Assembly (NCBI RefSeq): GCF_003044185.1
Contig: NZ_PYYB01000004.1
Span: 124,001-188,000, forward strand
Origin: Paraconexibacter algicola
GTDB taxonomy: Bacteria > Actinomycetota > Thermoleophilia > Solirubrobacterales > Solirubrobacteraceae
Reading direction: 5' to 3'
DNA length: 64,000 nt
The notes under the pieces: generated by a model
The model's input: the letters and a program-made list of their open reading frames with translations, nothing else
Told to the model about the DNA's origin: nothing
The model's database searches: none
Position numbers and translations under genes: made by a program
Shown: piece by piece, positions 53,962-61,829 of the stretch
Layout of the letters: every line of letters starts with the position of its first letter
How positions within the stretch are numbered: position 1 is the stretch's first letter

Positions 53962-56801
53962 TGGCTAAGAGACGTGTGTTCGAAATCGCGCAGGAGCGCG
54001 GGATGACCTCCAAGGAGGTCATCGAAGCGCTGTCCGGTGGCGGGATCGCCGTCCGGGCCGCCCAGTCGACGGTCGAGGACCGCCACGTCCTGCGGATCAT
54101 GGGGCCGCCCCCGCCGCCGCCCGAGCCGGAGCCCGAGCCCGAGCCCACCCCGGAGCCCGAGCCCACGCCGGCCCCGGAGCCCACGCCGGAGCCGGAGCCC
54201 GAGCCCGCCGCCGCGGAGGTCGAGCCGACCCCGGAGCCGGTCGCGAAGGCGCCCGAGCCGGAGCCGACCCCGGAGCCGGTGGCCGAGGCGCCCAAGCAGG
54301 CGCCCAAGCCCGAGCCGATCAAGGGCCCGAAGATCCTCTCGACGCCGGACGCCCCGAAGGCGCCCGCGCCGACCTCTGCGCCCGCCCCGGCCGAGACGCC
54401 CGCGCCCGCGGCGCAGACGCCGCCGCCGGCCGCGCCGACCCCGGCGCCCGCGACCCCGCAGGCAGCGCCGCCCGCGGCCGCGCCCGCGCCGACGGCGCCG
54501 GTGACGTCCGCGCCGACCCCGGCGCCCCCGGCGGCGCCCGCCACCCCCGCCGTCGCGGCATCGGCCCCGAGCGCGCCGGCCGCCCCGGCCGCGCAGCAGC
54601 CCGCCGCCCAGGCGCCCGCCACCGCGCAGCAGCCCGCCGCGCAGGCGCCGCCCGCCACGGCGACCGACGCGAAGGGCAAGCCGTCCGGCGAGGCCCCGAC
54701 CCGCCCGGTGAAGACGCCGCGCGCGGACGTGCCGCAGCAGCCGGTCATCGGCGAGAAGCCCGCGCCCGGAGCCGGCCCGAAGATCCTGGCGCTCCCCGAG
54801 CCGCCGAAGAAGCCCAAGCGGGACGAGTCGAAGAACCTCCCGACGACCGGCCCCGGCGGCCGTCGCCGCGTGGTCATCGACTCGCAGGCCGCCCGTCGCG
54901 GTCCCGGTGGCCCCGGCGGTCCCGGTGGCCCCGGTCAGGGTCCGCCGCGCCGCCAGCGTCGCGGTCGCCGCCGTCGCGGGACCTACGACGACACCGTCCG
55001 CCCGCTGGACGAGGCCGCGCAGAAGCAGACCGACGTCTTCAAGATCAACTCGGGGTCCTCGGTCAAGGAGGTCGCGGAGTACCTCGGCGTGGCCGTGCCC
55101 GAGATCATCAAGAAGCTGATGACCCTCGGCGAGATGGCGACGCTCACGCAGACGCTGTCCGACGAGGCGATCCAGGTGATCGCCGACGAGTTCGAGAAGA
55201 AGATCGAGATCGTCCGCGCCGGTGACGCCGACGACGACATCCCGACCTTCGACGACGACGCCGCGGACCTCGAGGACCGCCCGCCGGTCGTCACGATCAT
55301 GGGTCACGTCGACCACGGCAAGACGTCGCTGCTGGACGCGATCCGCAGCGCCGACATCGTCGGCGGCGAGGCCGGCGGCATCACCCAGCACATCGGCGCC
55401 TACCAGGTGCATCACGACGACAAGGTCGTCACGTTCCTGGACACCCCGGGTCACGAGGCGTTCACCGCCATGCGTGCCCGCGGCGCGAAGGTCACCGACA
55501 TCGCGGTGATCGTCGTGGCGGCCGACGACGGCGTGAAGCCCCAGACGATCGAGGCGATCGACCACGCGCTCGCGGCCGAGGTGCCGATCATCGCGGCGGT
55601 CAACAAGATCGACAAGGAGGGGGCGGACCCCACGCGCGTCCGCACGGAGATGACCCAGCACGGGCTCCAGCCCGTCGAGTGGGGCGGCGAGATCGAGTTC
55701 GTCGACGTCTCCGCCAAGGCCCGCACCGGCCTCGAGGACCTCCTGGACACGATCCTGCTCACCGCCGAGGGCATGAACGAGGGCGACGGCCTGCAGGCCA
55801 ACGCCGACACCGAGGCCTCCGGCGTCGTCGTCGAGTCCAAGCTCGACCCGGGCCGCGGCCCGGTCGCCACCGTGCTGCTGCAGCGCGGCACCCTGAAGGT
55901 CGGGGACGCCGTCGTGGCCGGCCCGGTCTGGGGCAAGGTCCGCGCGATGAACGACTACCACGGGCAGCGCATCAGCTCCGCGGGCCCCGGCGACCCGGTC
56001 GAGATCCTCGGGTTCGACGGCGTCCCGTCCGCGGGCGAGTACTGCCGCGTGGTCGACCACGAGCGGCAGGCGCGCAGCCTCGCCAACGAGCGCGCGGTGC
56101 GCCTGAAGGCCGAGGCGATCGCGCGGCGCTCGGGTCGCAAGCGCAGCCTCGACGACGTCTTCAAGGCGGCGCGCACGAGCGAGACGAAGGACCTCAACCT
56201 CATCCTCAAGGCGGACGTGTCCGGCTCGCTGGAGGCGTTCGAGGACGAGATCGCGAAGCTCCCGCACGAGGAGGTGCACGTCAACATCATCCTGTCGGGT
56301 GTCGGCGGCATCACCGAGTCGGACGTCATGCTCGCCGCGGCCTCCAACGCGATCATCTACGGCTTCAACGTCCGCCCGGTGGGCGACGCCCGGGCCGCGG
56401 CCGATCGCGAGGGCGTCGAGATCCGCAACTACGAGGTCATCTACCGGGCCCTCGACGAGCTGCGGGACGCGATGGAGGGCATGCTCGACGCGATGGACGT
56501 CGAGGAGACCGTCGGCACCGTCGAGGTCCGCGCGACGTTCAAGGCCTCCAAGGTCGGCACGATCGCCGGCTGCTACGTCACCGACGGCAAGGTCACCCGC
56601 GGCGGCCGCGTGCGGATCATCCGCGACGGCACCGTGGTGCACTCGACGACGGTCGACACGCTGCGGCGGTTCAACGACGACGTCCGCGAGGTCACGTCCG
56701 GGTACGAGTGCGGCATCGTGCTCACGAACTACCAGGACGTGCGCGAGGGCGACGAGCTCGAGGTCTACGAGACGCGCAAGGTCGAGCGGACGCTCGCGTA
56801 G
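53961..56801 (+). CDS. infB: Translation initiation factor IF-2
   Basis: 946 aa. A first IF2_N segment (AKRRVFEIAQERGMTSKEVI), then about 270 residues rich in Pro-Glu-Pro and Pro-Ala repeats, then a Gly/Arg-rich basic segment (GGPGGPGGPGQGPPRRQRR), a second IF2_N part near 355 (VKEVAEYLGVAVPEIIKKLM), and the G domain with G1 GHVDHGKTSLLD, G3 DTPGHEAF and G4 NKID. Domains II-IV follow to the end. It places fMet-tRNA on the 30S. ATG overlaps the ylxR stop by one base. Confidence 0.98.
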   Translation: MAKRRVFEIAQERGMTSKEVIEALSGGGIAVRAAQSTVEDRHVLRIMGPPPPPPEPEPEPEPTPEPEPTPAPEPTPEPEPEPAAAEVEPTPEPVAKAPEPEPTPEPVAEAPKQAPKPEPIKGPKILSTPDAPKAPAPTSAPAPAETPAPAAQTPPPAAPTPAPATPQAAPPAAAPAPTAPVTSAPTPAPPAAPATPAVAASAPSAPAAPAAQQPAAQAPATAQQPAAQAPPATATDAKGKPSGEAPTRPVKTPRADVPQQPVIGEKPAPGAGPKILALPEPPKKPKRDESKNLPTTGPGGRRRVVIDSQAARRGPGGPGGPGGPGQGPPRRQRRGRRRRGTYDDTVRPLDEAAQKQTDVFKINSGSSVKEVAEYLGVAVPEIIKKLMTLGEMATLTQTLSDEAIQVIADEFEKKIEIVRAGDADDDIPTFDDDAADLEDRPPVVTIMGHVDHGKTSLLDAIRSADIVGGEAGGITQHIGAYQVHHDDKVVTFLDTPGHEAFTAMRARGAKVTDIAVIVVAADDGVKPQTIEAIDHALAAEVPIIAAVNKIDKEGADPTRVRTEMTQHGLQPVEWGGEIEFVDVSAKARTGLEDLLDTILLTAEGMNEGDGLQANADTEASGVVVESKLDPGRGPVATVLLQRGTLKVGDAVVAGPVWGKVRAMNDYHGQRISSAGPGDPVEILGFDGVPSAGEYCRVVDHERQARSLANERAVRLKAEAIARRSGRKRSLDDVFKAARTSETKDLNLILKADVSGSLEAFEDEIAKLPHEEVHVNIILSGVGGITESDVMLAAASNAIIYGFNVRPVGDARAAADREGVEIRNYEVIYRALDELRDAMEGMLDAMDVEETVGTVEVRATFKASKVGTIAGCYVTDGKVTRGGRVRIIRDGTVVHSTTVDTLRRFNDDVREVTSGYECGIVLTNYQDVREGDELEVYETRKVERTLA

Positions 56802-56804
56802 CCG

Positions 56805-57155
56805 ATGGGCGCGGGCCGCATGCGACGCGTGGACGAAGCGGTCCGCGAGGTCCTCTCGGACGCTCTCACCGGGGGTCTGAAGGACCCCCGGATCGGCTTC
56901 GTCACCGTCACCCAGGTGCAGACCAGCCCGGACCTGCGGCACGCGAAGGTGTTCGTCAGCGTGCTCGGGGACGAGACGGTGCGGTCGCAGACCATCGAGG
57001 GTCTGCGGTCCGCCCACGGCTACCTGCAGCGGCGTGTCTCCGCGCAGCTGCGGATCAAGAACACGCCGCAGCTGGACTTCTTCCACGACGACACGCTCGA
57101 CCGCGTGGAGCGCCTCAACGCCCTGATGCAGGACCCGCCGGAGCCGGCCGCGTGA
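56805..57155 (+). CDS. rbfA: 30S ribosome-binding factor A
   Basis: 116 aa. KH-like fold with RVDEAVREVLSDALTGGLKD, RIGFVTVTQVQTSPDLRHAK, VFVSVLGDE and LRIKNTPQLDFFHDDTLDRV, the family C-terminal pattern. It assists 16S 5'-end maturation and 30S assembly. Starts 4 bp after infB and overlaps nrnA by 4 bp. Confidence 0.95.
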   Translation: MGAGRMRRVDEAVREVLSDALTGGLKDPRIGFVTVTQVQTSPDLRHAKVFVSVLGDETVRSQTIEGLRSAHGYLQRRVSAQLRIKNTPQLDFFHDDTLDRVERLNALMQDPPEPAA

Positions 57156-58171
57156 GCGCCGAGCCCCAGCCCGTGGCGGCCGAGCCGACCGCGCGCGACC
57201 AGGCGCTCGCCGAGCTGCGCGACGCCGAGAAGTTCATCCTCGTCACGCACGAGAACCCCGACGGCGACGCCCTTGGCTCGCTCGTCGCGATGCACCGCGT
57301 GCTCGTGGCGCTCGGCAAGGACTCGGCGATGTTCATGGACGCCGACGAGTTCCCGCTGCCCTACGAGTACCGGTTCTTCCAGCTCGACGGGCTGATCTCC
57401 ACGCCGCCGGACGACGTCGAGGAGCGCACGGTCGTGTTCCTGGACTGCGGCAACATCGACCGCAACCCGGCCGACGTGGTCAAGCGCGCCGACGCGCACA
57501 TCCTCAACATCGACCACCACCACGACAACACGCGCTTCGGCACGGTGAACCTCGTGGTCGAGCAGGCGTCGTGCACCGCGGAGATCGTCTGGGACCTCAT
57601 GCGCGCGCTCGGGGTGACCCCGACCCCGGACATCGCCGACGCCCTGTACGTCGGCCTCGTGACCGACACCGGCAAGTTCATGTACGAGAACACCGGGACG
57701 CGCGCGCACGTCATGGCCGCCGAGCTCATCGAGGCCGGGGTGGACGTCAACGCGATCTACCGGCGGCTCTACGAGGAGATGCCCTACGCGAAGCTCGAGC
57801 TGCTCGGGCGCGGCCTCGCGAACATCCAGCGCTTCGACGACGGGTCGCTGACCTTCACGCGCCTCAGCCGCGCCGACTACGAGGCGGCCGGGGCGGAGGA
57901 GAGCTACTCCGAGGGGGTCATCGACCACCTGCGCTGCGTGCAGGGCACCCGCGTCGCGGCCGTGGCGCGCGAGGTGCTGGCCCCCGACAACGTCCCGCCG
58001 CTGCGCAAGAAGGTGTCGCTGCGCTCCACCGACGGCACGGTCGACGTGTCCGTGATCGCGCGGGCGGGCGGCGGCGGCGGTCACCGGCAGGCGGCGGGCT
58101 TCACGACGACGATGTCCGACGACGAGCTGGTCGCGTTCCTGCGCGGGCAGGTCGCCGCGCAGCTCGCCTGA
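57152..58171 (+). CDS. nrnA: DHH/DHHA1 phosphoesterase NrnA (nanoRNase/pAp phosphatase type)
   Basis: 339 aa from GTG 57152. THENPDGDALGSLVAMHRVL (motif I), VVFLDCGN, the DHH motif in ILNIDHHHDNTRFGT, DALYVGLVTDTGKF (motif IV), and the DHHA1 end GGGGGHRQAAGFTTT. It degrades short RNA and may clear pAp or cyclic-dinucleotide products. Its place between rbfA and truB is usual for Gram-positives. Confidence 0.93.
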   Translation: MSAEPQPVAAEPTARDQALAELRDAEKFILVTHENPDGDALGSLVAMHRVLVALGKDSAMFMDADEFPLPYEYRFFQLDGLISTPPDDVEERTVVFLDCGNIDRNPADVVKRADAHILNIDHHHDNTRFGTVNLVVEQASCTAEIVWDLMRALGVTPTPDIADALYVGLVTDTGKFMYENTGTRAHVMAAELIEAGVDVNAIYRRLYEEMPYAKLELLGRGLANIQRFDDGSLTFTRLSRADYEAAGAEESYSEGVIDHLRCVQGTRVAAVAREVLAPDNVPPLRKKVSLRSTDGTVDVSVIARAGGGGGHRQAAGFTTTMSDDELVAFLRGQVAAQLA

Positions 58172-58172
58172 C

Positions 58173-58991
58173 GTGCCGGCCCCGCCACCCGCCGACGGCG
58201 TCCTGCTGATCGACAAGCCCGCCGGGGTGACGAGCCACGACGTCGTCGCGCGCGTGCGCCGCTCCCGCGACCGGGCGAAGACCGGGCACGCCGGCACGCT
58301 CGACCCGTTCGCGACCGGCCTGCTGCTGGTCCTCGTCGGCCGGGCGACGCGCGCGCAGCAGTTCCTGATGGGGCTGCCGAAGTCCTACGAGACGGTCGCG
58401 CGGCTCGGCGCCACCTCGACCACCGGGGACCCGGAGGGGGAGATCGTGGAGACCGGCGCGGTCCCCCCGGACCCGCCGGAGCTCCCGGTGGGGCGGGTGG
58501 TGCAGACGCCGCCCGCGTACTCGGCGATCAAGATCGGCGGCGAGCGGGCCTACGCGAAGGCACGGCGCGGCGAGGTGGTCGAGGTCCCGCAGCGCACGGT
58601 CACCGTGACACGGTTCGAGCAGCTCTGGCGCGAGGGGGACCGCGCCGCGTTCGCGATCGACTGCAGCTCGGGCACCTACGTGCGCTCCCTGGTCATGGAC
58701 CTCGGCGACGCCTACTGCCTGGAGCTGCGGCGCACCGCGATCGGGCCGTTCTCGGTCCGGGACGCGGACCCCGAGCGGCTGCTGCCGCTCGGCGACGTGC
58801 TCGCGCGCGTCCTGCCGCAGGTGCCGCTGGACCCCGAACGGGCGCGCCGCGCCGGCCACGGCGTCGCGGTGGAGGGCACGGCGCCGGACGGGGCGCCGCA
58901 CGTGCTGCTGACCGACGAGGACGGCCCGATCGCCGTCGCGCAGCCACGTGACGGCGGTCTGCTCAAGCCCGTCGTAGGCTTCCGGGGATGA
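58173..58991 (+). CDS. truB: tRNA pseudouridine(55) synthase
   Basis: 272 aa. GVLLIDKPAGVTSHDVVARVR, catalytic Asp in KTGHAGTLDPFATGLLLVLV, the Tyr-containing YETVARLGATSTTGDPEGE, VQTPPAYSAIKIGGERAY and SGTYVRSLVMDLG. It makes pseudouridine in the T-loop of tRNAs, including the TTCGAAT loop of the tRNA-Arg here. GTG start one base after the nrnA stop; the end overlaps ribF by 4 bp. Confidence 0.97.
   Translation: MPAPPPADGVLLIDKPAGVTSHDVVARVRRSRDRAKTGHAGTLDPFATGLLLVLVGRATRAQQFLMGLPKSYETVARLGATSTTGDPEGEIVETGAVPPDPPELPVGRVVQTPPAYSAIKIGGERAYAKARRGEVVEVPQRTVTVTRFEQLWREGDRAAFAIDCSSGTYVRSLVMDLGDAYCLELRRTAIGPFSVRDADPERLLPLGDVLARVLPQVPLDPERARRAGHGVAVEGTAPDGAPHVLLTDEDGPIAVAQPRDGGLLKPVVGFRG
58975..58980 (+). 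promoter_or_regulatory. Candidate internal -10 element for ribF
   Basis: TAGGCT, 7 nt before the ribF ATG, inside the end of truB. Possible separate, leaderless ribF transcript. Confidence 0.3.
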
Positions 58992-59878
58992 AGGTCACGC
59001 ACCTGCCCGACGCGGAGCCCCGCGAGCGCCGGGTCGCGGTCGGCATGTTCGACGGCGTCCACCGCGGCCACCGCGAGGTCATCGCGGGCGCCGACACCGT
59101 CCTGACGTTCGACCCGCACCCGTCCTCGGTGGTCGCCCCGCACGCGGTCCCGCCGCTGCTGACGACCCTCGAGCGCAAGGCCGAGCTCGTCGGCGGGCTC
59201 GGCATTCAGGAGCTCGTGGTGATCCCGTTCGACCGGGACTTCGCGTCCCGCAGCGCCGCGTCGTTCGTCGACGACGTGCTCGTCGGGGCGCTCGGCGCCA
59301 CGCACGTGTCGGTCGGGGAGAACTTCGCCTACGGCCACAAGGCCCAGGGCACGACCGCGCAGCTGGAGGCCGACCCGCGGTTCGAGACCCGGGTGGTCCC
59401 GCTGCTGGAGGTCGGCGACGAGATCGTCAGCTCCAGCCACATCCGCGGCCTCATCCTCGGGGGCGCCGTCCGGTATGCCGACCAGCTGCTCGTGGAGCCG
59501 TTCGTGCTCGACGGCGAGGTCTCCCACGGCGAGAAGCGCGGGCGCACGCTCGGCTTCCCGACCGCGAACCTCGTGCCGCCCGACGGCTACGTCGTCCCCG
59601 GTCACGGCGTGTACGCGTGCCGCGTGCGGCTGCCGGACGGCAGCTGGCACGCCGCCGCGACGAACGTCGGCGTGCGCCCGCAGTTCGAGACCGGGCTCGG
59701 CGAGCTGATCGAGGCGTACCTCATCGACTTCAGCGGCGACCTCTACGGCCAGCGGATCCGCGTCGAGTTCCTCGAGCGGCTGCGCGGCGAGAAGCGCTTC
59801 GACTCCGTCGAGGCGCTCGTGGAGCAGATGCACGCGGACGTCGACCGGGCGCGGGACGTCGCCGCACAGCGCTCCTGA
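58988..59878 (+). CDS. ribF: Bifunctional riboflavin kinase/FAD synthetase
   Basis: 296 aa. The N-terminal FMN adenylyltransferase has VAVGMFDGVHRGHREVI, LTFDPHPSSVV and VGENFAYGHKAQGT, then SSSHIRGLI. The C-terminal kinase has HGEKRGRTLGFPTANLVPPDG, GVYACRVRLPDG, TNVGVRPQFETG and FLERLRGEKRFDSVEALVEQM. It makes FMN and FAD, used by CoaC and PyrD encoded in the same window. Overlaps truB by 4 bp. Confidence 0.97.
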   Translation: MKVTHLPDAEPRERRVAVGMFDGVHRGHREVIAGADTVLTFDPHPSSVVAPHAVPPLLTTLERKAELVGGLGIQELVVIPFDRDFASRSAASFVDDVLVGALGATHVSVGENFAYGHKAQGTTAQLEADPRFETRVVPLLEVGDEIVSSSHIRGLILGGAVRYADQLLVEPFVLDGEVSHGEKRGRTLGFPTANLVPPDGYVVPGHGVYACRVRLPDGSWHAAATNVGVRPQFETGLGELIEAYLIDFSGDLYGQRIRVEFLERLRGEKRFDSVEALVEQMHADVDRARDVAAQRS

Positions 59879-59890
59879 CGCCCGGGCTGC

Positions 59891-59896
59891 TAGCCT
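59891..59896 (+). promoter_or_regulatory. Candidate -10 element for rpsO
   Basis: TAGCCT, 12 nt before the ATG at 59909. Confidence 0.35.
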
Positions 59897-59908
59897 CCCC
59901 CGTCGCAT

Positions 59909-60181
59909 ATGAGCACCCTGACCCCCGAGCGCAAGCAGCAGATCGTCGAGCAGTTCGGCGCGAACCCGCAGGACACGGGCAACACCCGCGTCCAGGTCGC
60001 GCTGCTGACGGAGCGCATCAACCTCCTCACGGAGCATCTGCGCACCCACAAGCACGATCACCACTCGCGCCGCGGGCTCCTCATGCTCGTCGGTCAGCGC
60101 CGCAACCTCCTGAACTACCTCGAGAAGAAGAACCTCGAGGGGTACCGCGCGCTCATCAAGGAGCTCGGCCTGCGCAAGTAG
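59909..60181 (+). CDS. rpsO: 30S ribosomal protein S15
   Basis: 90 aa. [40 protein letters not shown] and [20 protein letters not shown] are the S15 16S-rRNA-binding core. It binds the central domain of 16S RNA. No leader pseudoknot is obvious in the 30-bp gap. A GC hairpin follows the stop. Confidence 0.98.
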   Translation: MSTLTPERKQQIVEQFGANPQDTGNTRVQVALLTERINLLTEHLRTHKHDHHSRRGLLMLVGQRRNLLNYLEKKNLEGYRALIKELGLRK

Positions 60182-60186
60182 GCCGC

Positions 60187-60205
60187 GGCCGCCCGCCGGG
60201 CGGCC
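60187..60205. terminator. GC hairpin after rpsO
   Basis: GGCCGCC (60187-60193), loop CGCCG, GGCGGCC (60199-60205). Seven G-C pairs and no T tract. It likely separates rpsO from the peroxiredoxin gene. Confidence 0.5.
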
Positions 60206-60224
60206 GTCCACCCGCCCGCTCCGC

Positions 60225-60230
60225 TAGGTT
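60225..60230 (+). promoter_or_regulatory. Candidate -10 element for the peroxiredoxin gene
   Basis: TAGGTT, exactly 6 nt before the GTG at 60237, with no Shine-Dalgarno sequence; leaderless geometry. Confidence 0.45.
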
Positions 60231-60236
60231 GCGGGC

Positions 60237-60704
60237 GTGTCCATCATCGCACCCGGAACCCCGGTCCCCGCGTTCACGCTCAAGCGTGGCGACGGCGGCG
60301 ACTTCACGAACGCCGACCTCGAGGGGAAGACGACCGTCCTGGTCTTCTACCCGTTCGCCTTCAGCCCGGTCTGCAACGACCAGTTCCAGGTCTACGAGGA
60401 GGTCCTGGACGAGTTCACCGCCAAGGGCGCGACGCTCTACGGGGTCTCGACCGACGCGACGTGGTCGCAGGGCGCCTTCAAGGAGAAGCTCGGCGTCAGC
60501 ATCGAGATGCTGTCGGACTTCGAGCCCAAGGGCGAGACGGCGAAGAAGCTCGGCGCCTACTTCGAGCCCGCCGGCATGACGAACCGCGCGCTCGTCGTGA
60601 TCGGCCCGGACGGCGTGGTGGCCTGGTCGCACCTGGCCGACTCCCCGGGCGACCTGCCCGGCGCGAACCTCATCTTCGACGGCCTCGACGCCGTCTCCGC
60701 CTAG
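60237..60704 (+). CDS. AhpE-type 1-Cys peroxiredoxin
   Basis: 155 aa. The peroxidatic Cys is C46 in FYPFAFSPVCNDQFQVYEEV; the usual Thr of the PxxxT-x2-C loop is Ser here, as allowed. It is the only Cys in the chain, so resolution must use a partner thiol. VYGVSTD-like GVSTDATWSQGAF and NRALVVIGPDGVVAWSHLAD fit AhpE/Bcp enzymes. It reduces peroxides in the cytosol. The GTG at 60237 is set by the -10 spacing. Ends overlapping the convergent gene by 4 bp. Confidence 0.88.
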   Translation: MSIIAPGTPVPAFTLKRGDGGDFTNADLEGKTTVLVFYPFAFSPVCNDQFQVYEEVLDEFTAKGATLYGVSTDATWSQGAFKEKLGVSIEMLSDFEPKGETAKKLGAYFEPAGMTNRALVVIGPDGVVAWSHLADSPGDLPGANLIFDGLDAVSA

Positions 60705-61204
60705 GCCGAGGCCGGGACCGCGGCGCGGCGGGCGATGTCCGCCGCGACCAGCGCCGGGGTGACGCGCGCGCGGTGCTCGAAGATCGCCTCGACGTCGCGG
60801 CGCACGAACAGCGTGTGCGCGAGGTCCCCGAGCGGACCGAACCCGATCGCGTAGCGGACCGTGTCGGTCATCTCGGTGCGGTCGTCCCCGACCGGCTCGA
60901 AGGTGTGGGTGTGGTGCCACAGCGCGTACGGCCCGCGCAGCTGCGTGTCGACGAACGAGGGCGTGCGCGCGTCGGCGTCCCAGCGCTGGATCAGCGTCTG
61001 CCAGCGGATCGGCAGGCCGTGGATGCGCAGCCGGTACTCGATCAGGGTGCCGACGGCCATCTCGATCGGGGCGGGCGTGATGACCCGGAACCGCAGCAGC
61101 GGCGGGGTGATCGCCTCGAGGTTCGTGGCGTCGGCGAAGAACGGGAAGACCTCCGCCGGGGTCCCGTCGAGCACCTGGCGCCGCTGCAGGGTGTGGATGC
61201 GCAT
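60701..61204 (-). CDS. SRPBCC (START-like) ligand-binding protein
   Basis: 167 aa. Starts RIHTLQRRQVLDGTPAEVFP and has FFADATNLEAITPPLLRFRV, the classic 'F-x-A-D-A-x-N-L' loop of coenzyme Q-binding/SRPBCC proteins. A later LRGPYALWHHTHTFEPVGDD, then RTEMTDTVRYAIGFGPLGDL, forms the rest of the helix-grip cavity. It likely binds a hydrophobic ligand; no catalytic role is known. Its ATG lies 33 bp from the divergent DsbA-like gene. Confidence 0.85.
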   Translation of the reverse strand: MRIHTLQRRQVLDGTPAEVFPFFADATNLEAITPPLLRFRVITPAPIEMAVGTLIEYRLRIHGLPIRWQTLIQRWDADARTPSFVDTQLRGPYALWHHTHTFEPVGDDRTEMTDTVRYAIGFGPLGDLAHTLFVRRDVEAIFEHRARVTPALVAADIARRAAVPASA

Positions 61205-61223
61205 GCCCGCAGGCTACGGCGTC

Positions 61224-61229
61224 TAGGCT
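61224..61229 (+). promoter_or_regulatory. Candidate -10 element for the DsbA-like gene
   Basis: TAGGCT, 7 nt before the ATG at 61237; no Shine-Dalgarno sequence. Confidence 0.4.
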
Positions 61230-61236
61230 CTGGCCG

Positions 61237-61755
61237 ATGACGGACCTGCGCAGCGCTCCCGCCCCGGGGCCGCGGGAGGACGACCACGTCCGGGGGCCCG
61301 CCGACGCACCGCTGGTGATCGCCTACGCCGACTTCTCCTGCCCGCGCTGCGCGGTCGCCTGGGAGCGGCTGCGGGAGGGGGAGATCCGGCTCGTGTTCCG
61401 CCACTTCGCGCTGCGCACGAAGCACCCGCGCGCCGTCCCGCTGGCGCTCGCCGCGGAGGCGGCGGCCTGCCAGGGCCGCTTCTGGGAGCTGCACGACCGC
61501 CTGTACGCCGACCAGGGCCGCCAGGACGACCCGCACCTGTGGGCGCACGTGCAGGACCTCGGGCTCGACCTCGACCGCTTCGAGGCCGACCGCCGCTCCG
61601 ACGCGGTGGCCGCCCGCGTCCGCGCGCACGTCACCGAGGCGCTGCGCGCGGGCGTGACCGCGACCCCGACGCTCGTGGTCGACGGCACGCTGCATCCCGG
61701 TGCTCCGGAACGCGCGTGGTTGCGCACGTTGCGCCGCCCGACCGACTACACTTAA
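61237..61755 (+). CDS. DsbA-like thioredoxin-fold oxidoreductase, cytosolic
   Basis: 172 aa. Active site CPRC in IAYADFSCPRCAVAWERL, helical insertion (AVPLALAAEAAACQGRFWEL), and cis-Pro loop GVTATPTLVVDGTLHPGAPE. There is no signal peptide or membrane span, so it should act in the cytosol, unlike classical DsbA, perhaps as a thiol partner for the nearby 1-Cys peroxiredoxin (inference). The pnp gene starts 74 bp downstream. Confidence 0.85.
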   Translation: MTDLRSAPAPGPREDDHVRGPADAPLVIAYADFSCPRCAVAWERLREGEIRLVFRHFALRTKHPRAVPLALAAEAAACQGRFWELHDRLYADQGRQDDPHLWAHVQDLGLDLDRFEADRRSDAVAARVRAHVTEALRAGVTATPTLVVDGTLHPGAPERAWLRTLRRPTDYT

Positions 61756-61829
61756 GCGGTTCGGATCCAAAGAGACGCAAAGACGCGGCCCGCCGACCGA
61801 AGGGCGAGGCCAGAAGGGACGTACCACAT

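Noticed and set aside
54100-54700. CRISPR or tandem-repeat array
   Set aside because: The repeats are short, coding and in frame with IF-2; no regular spacer pattern.
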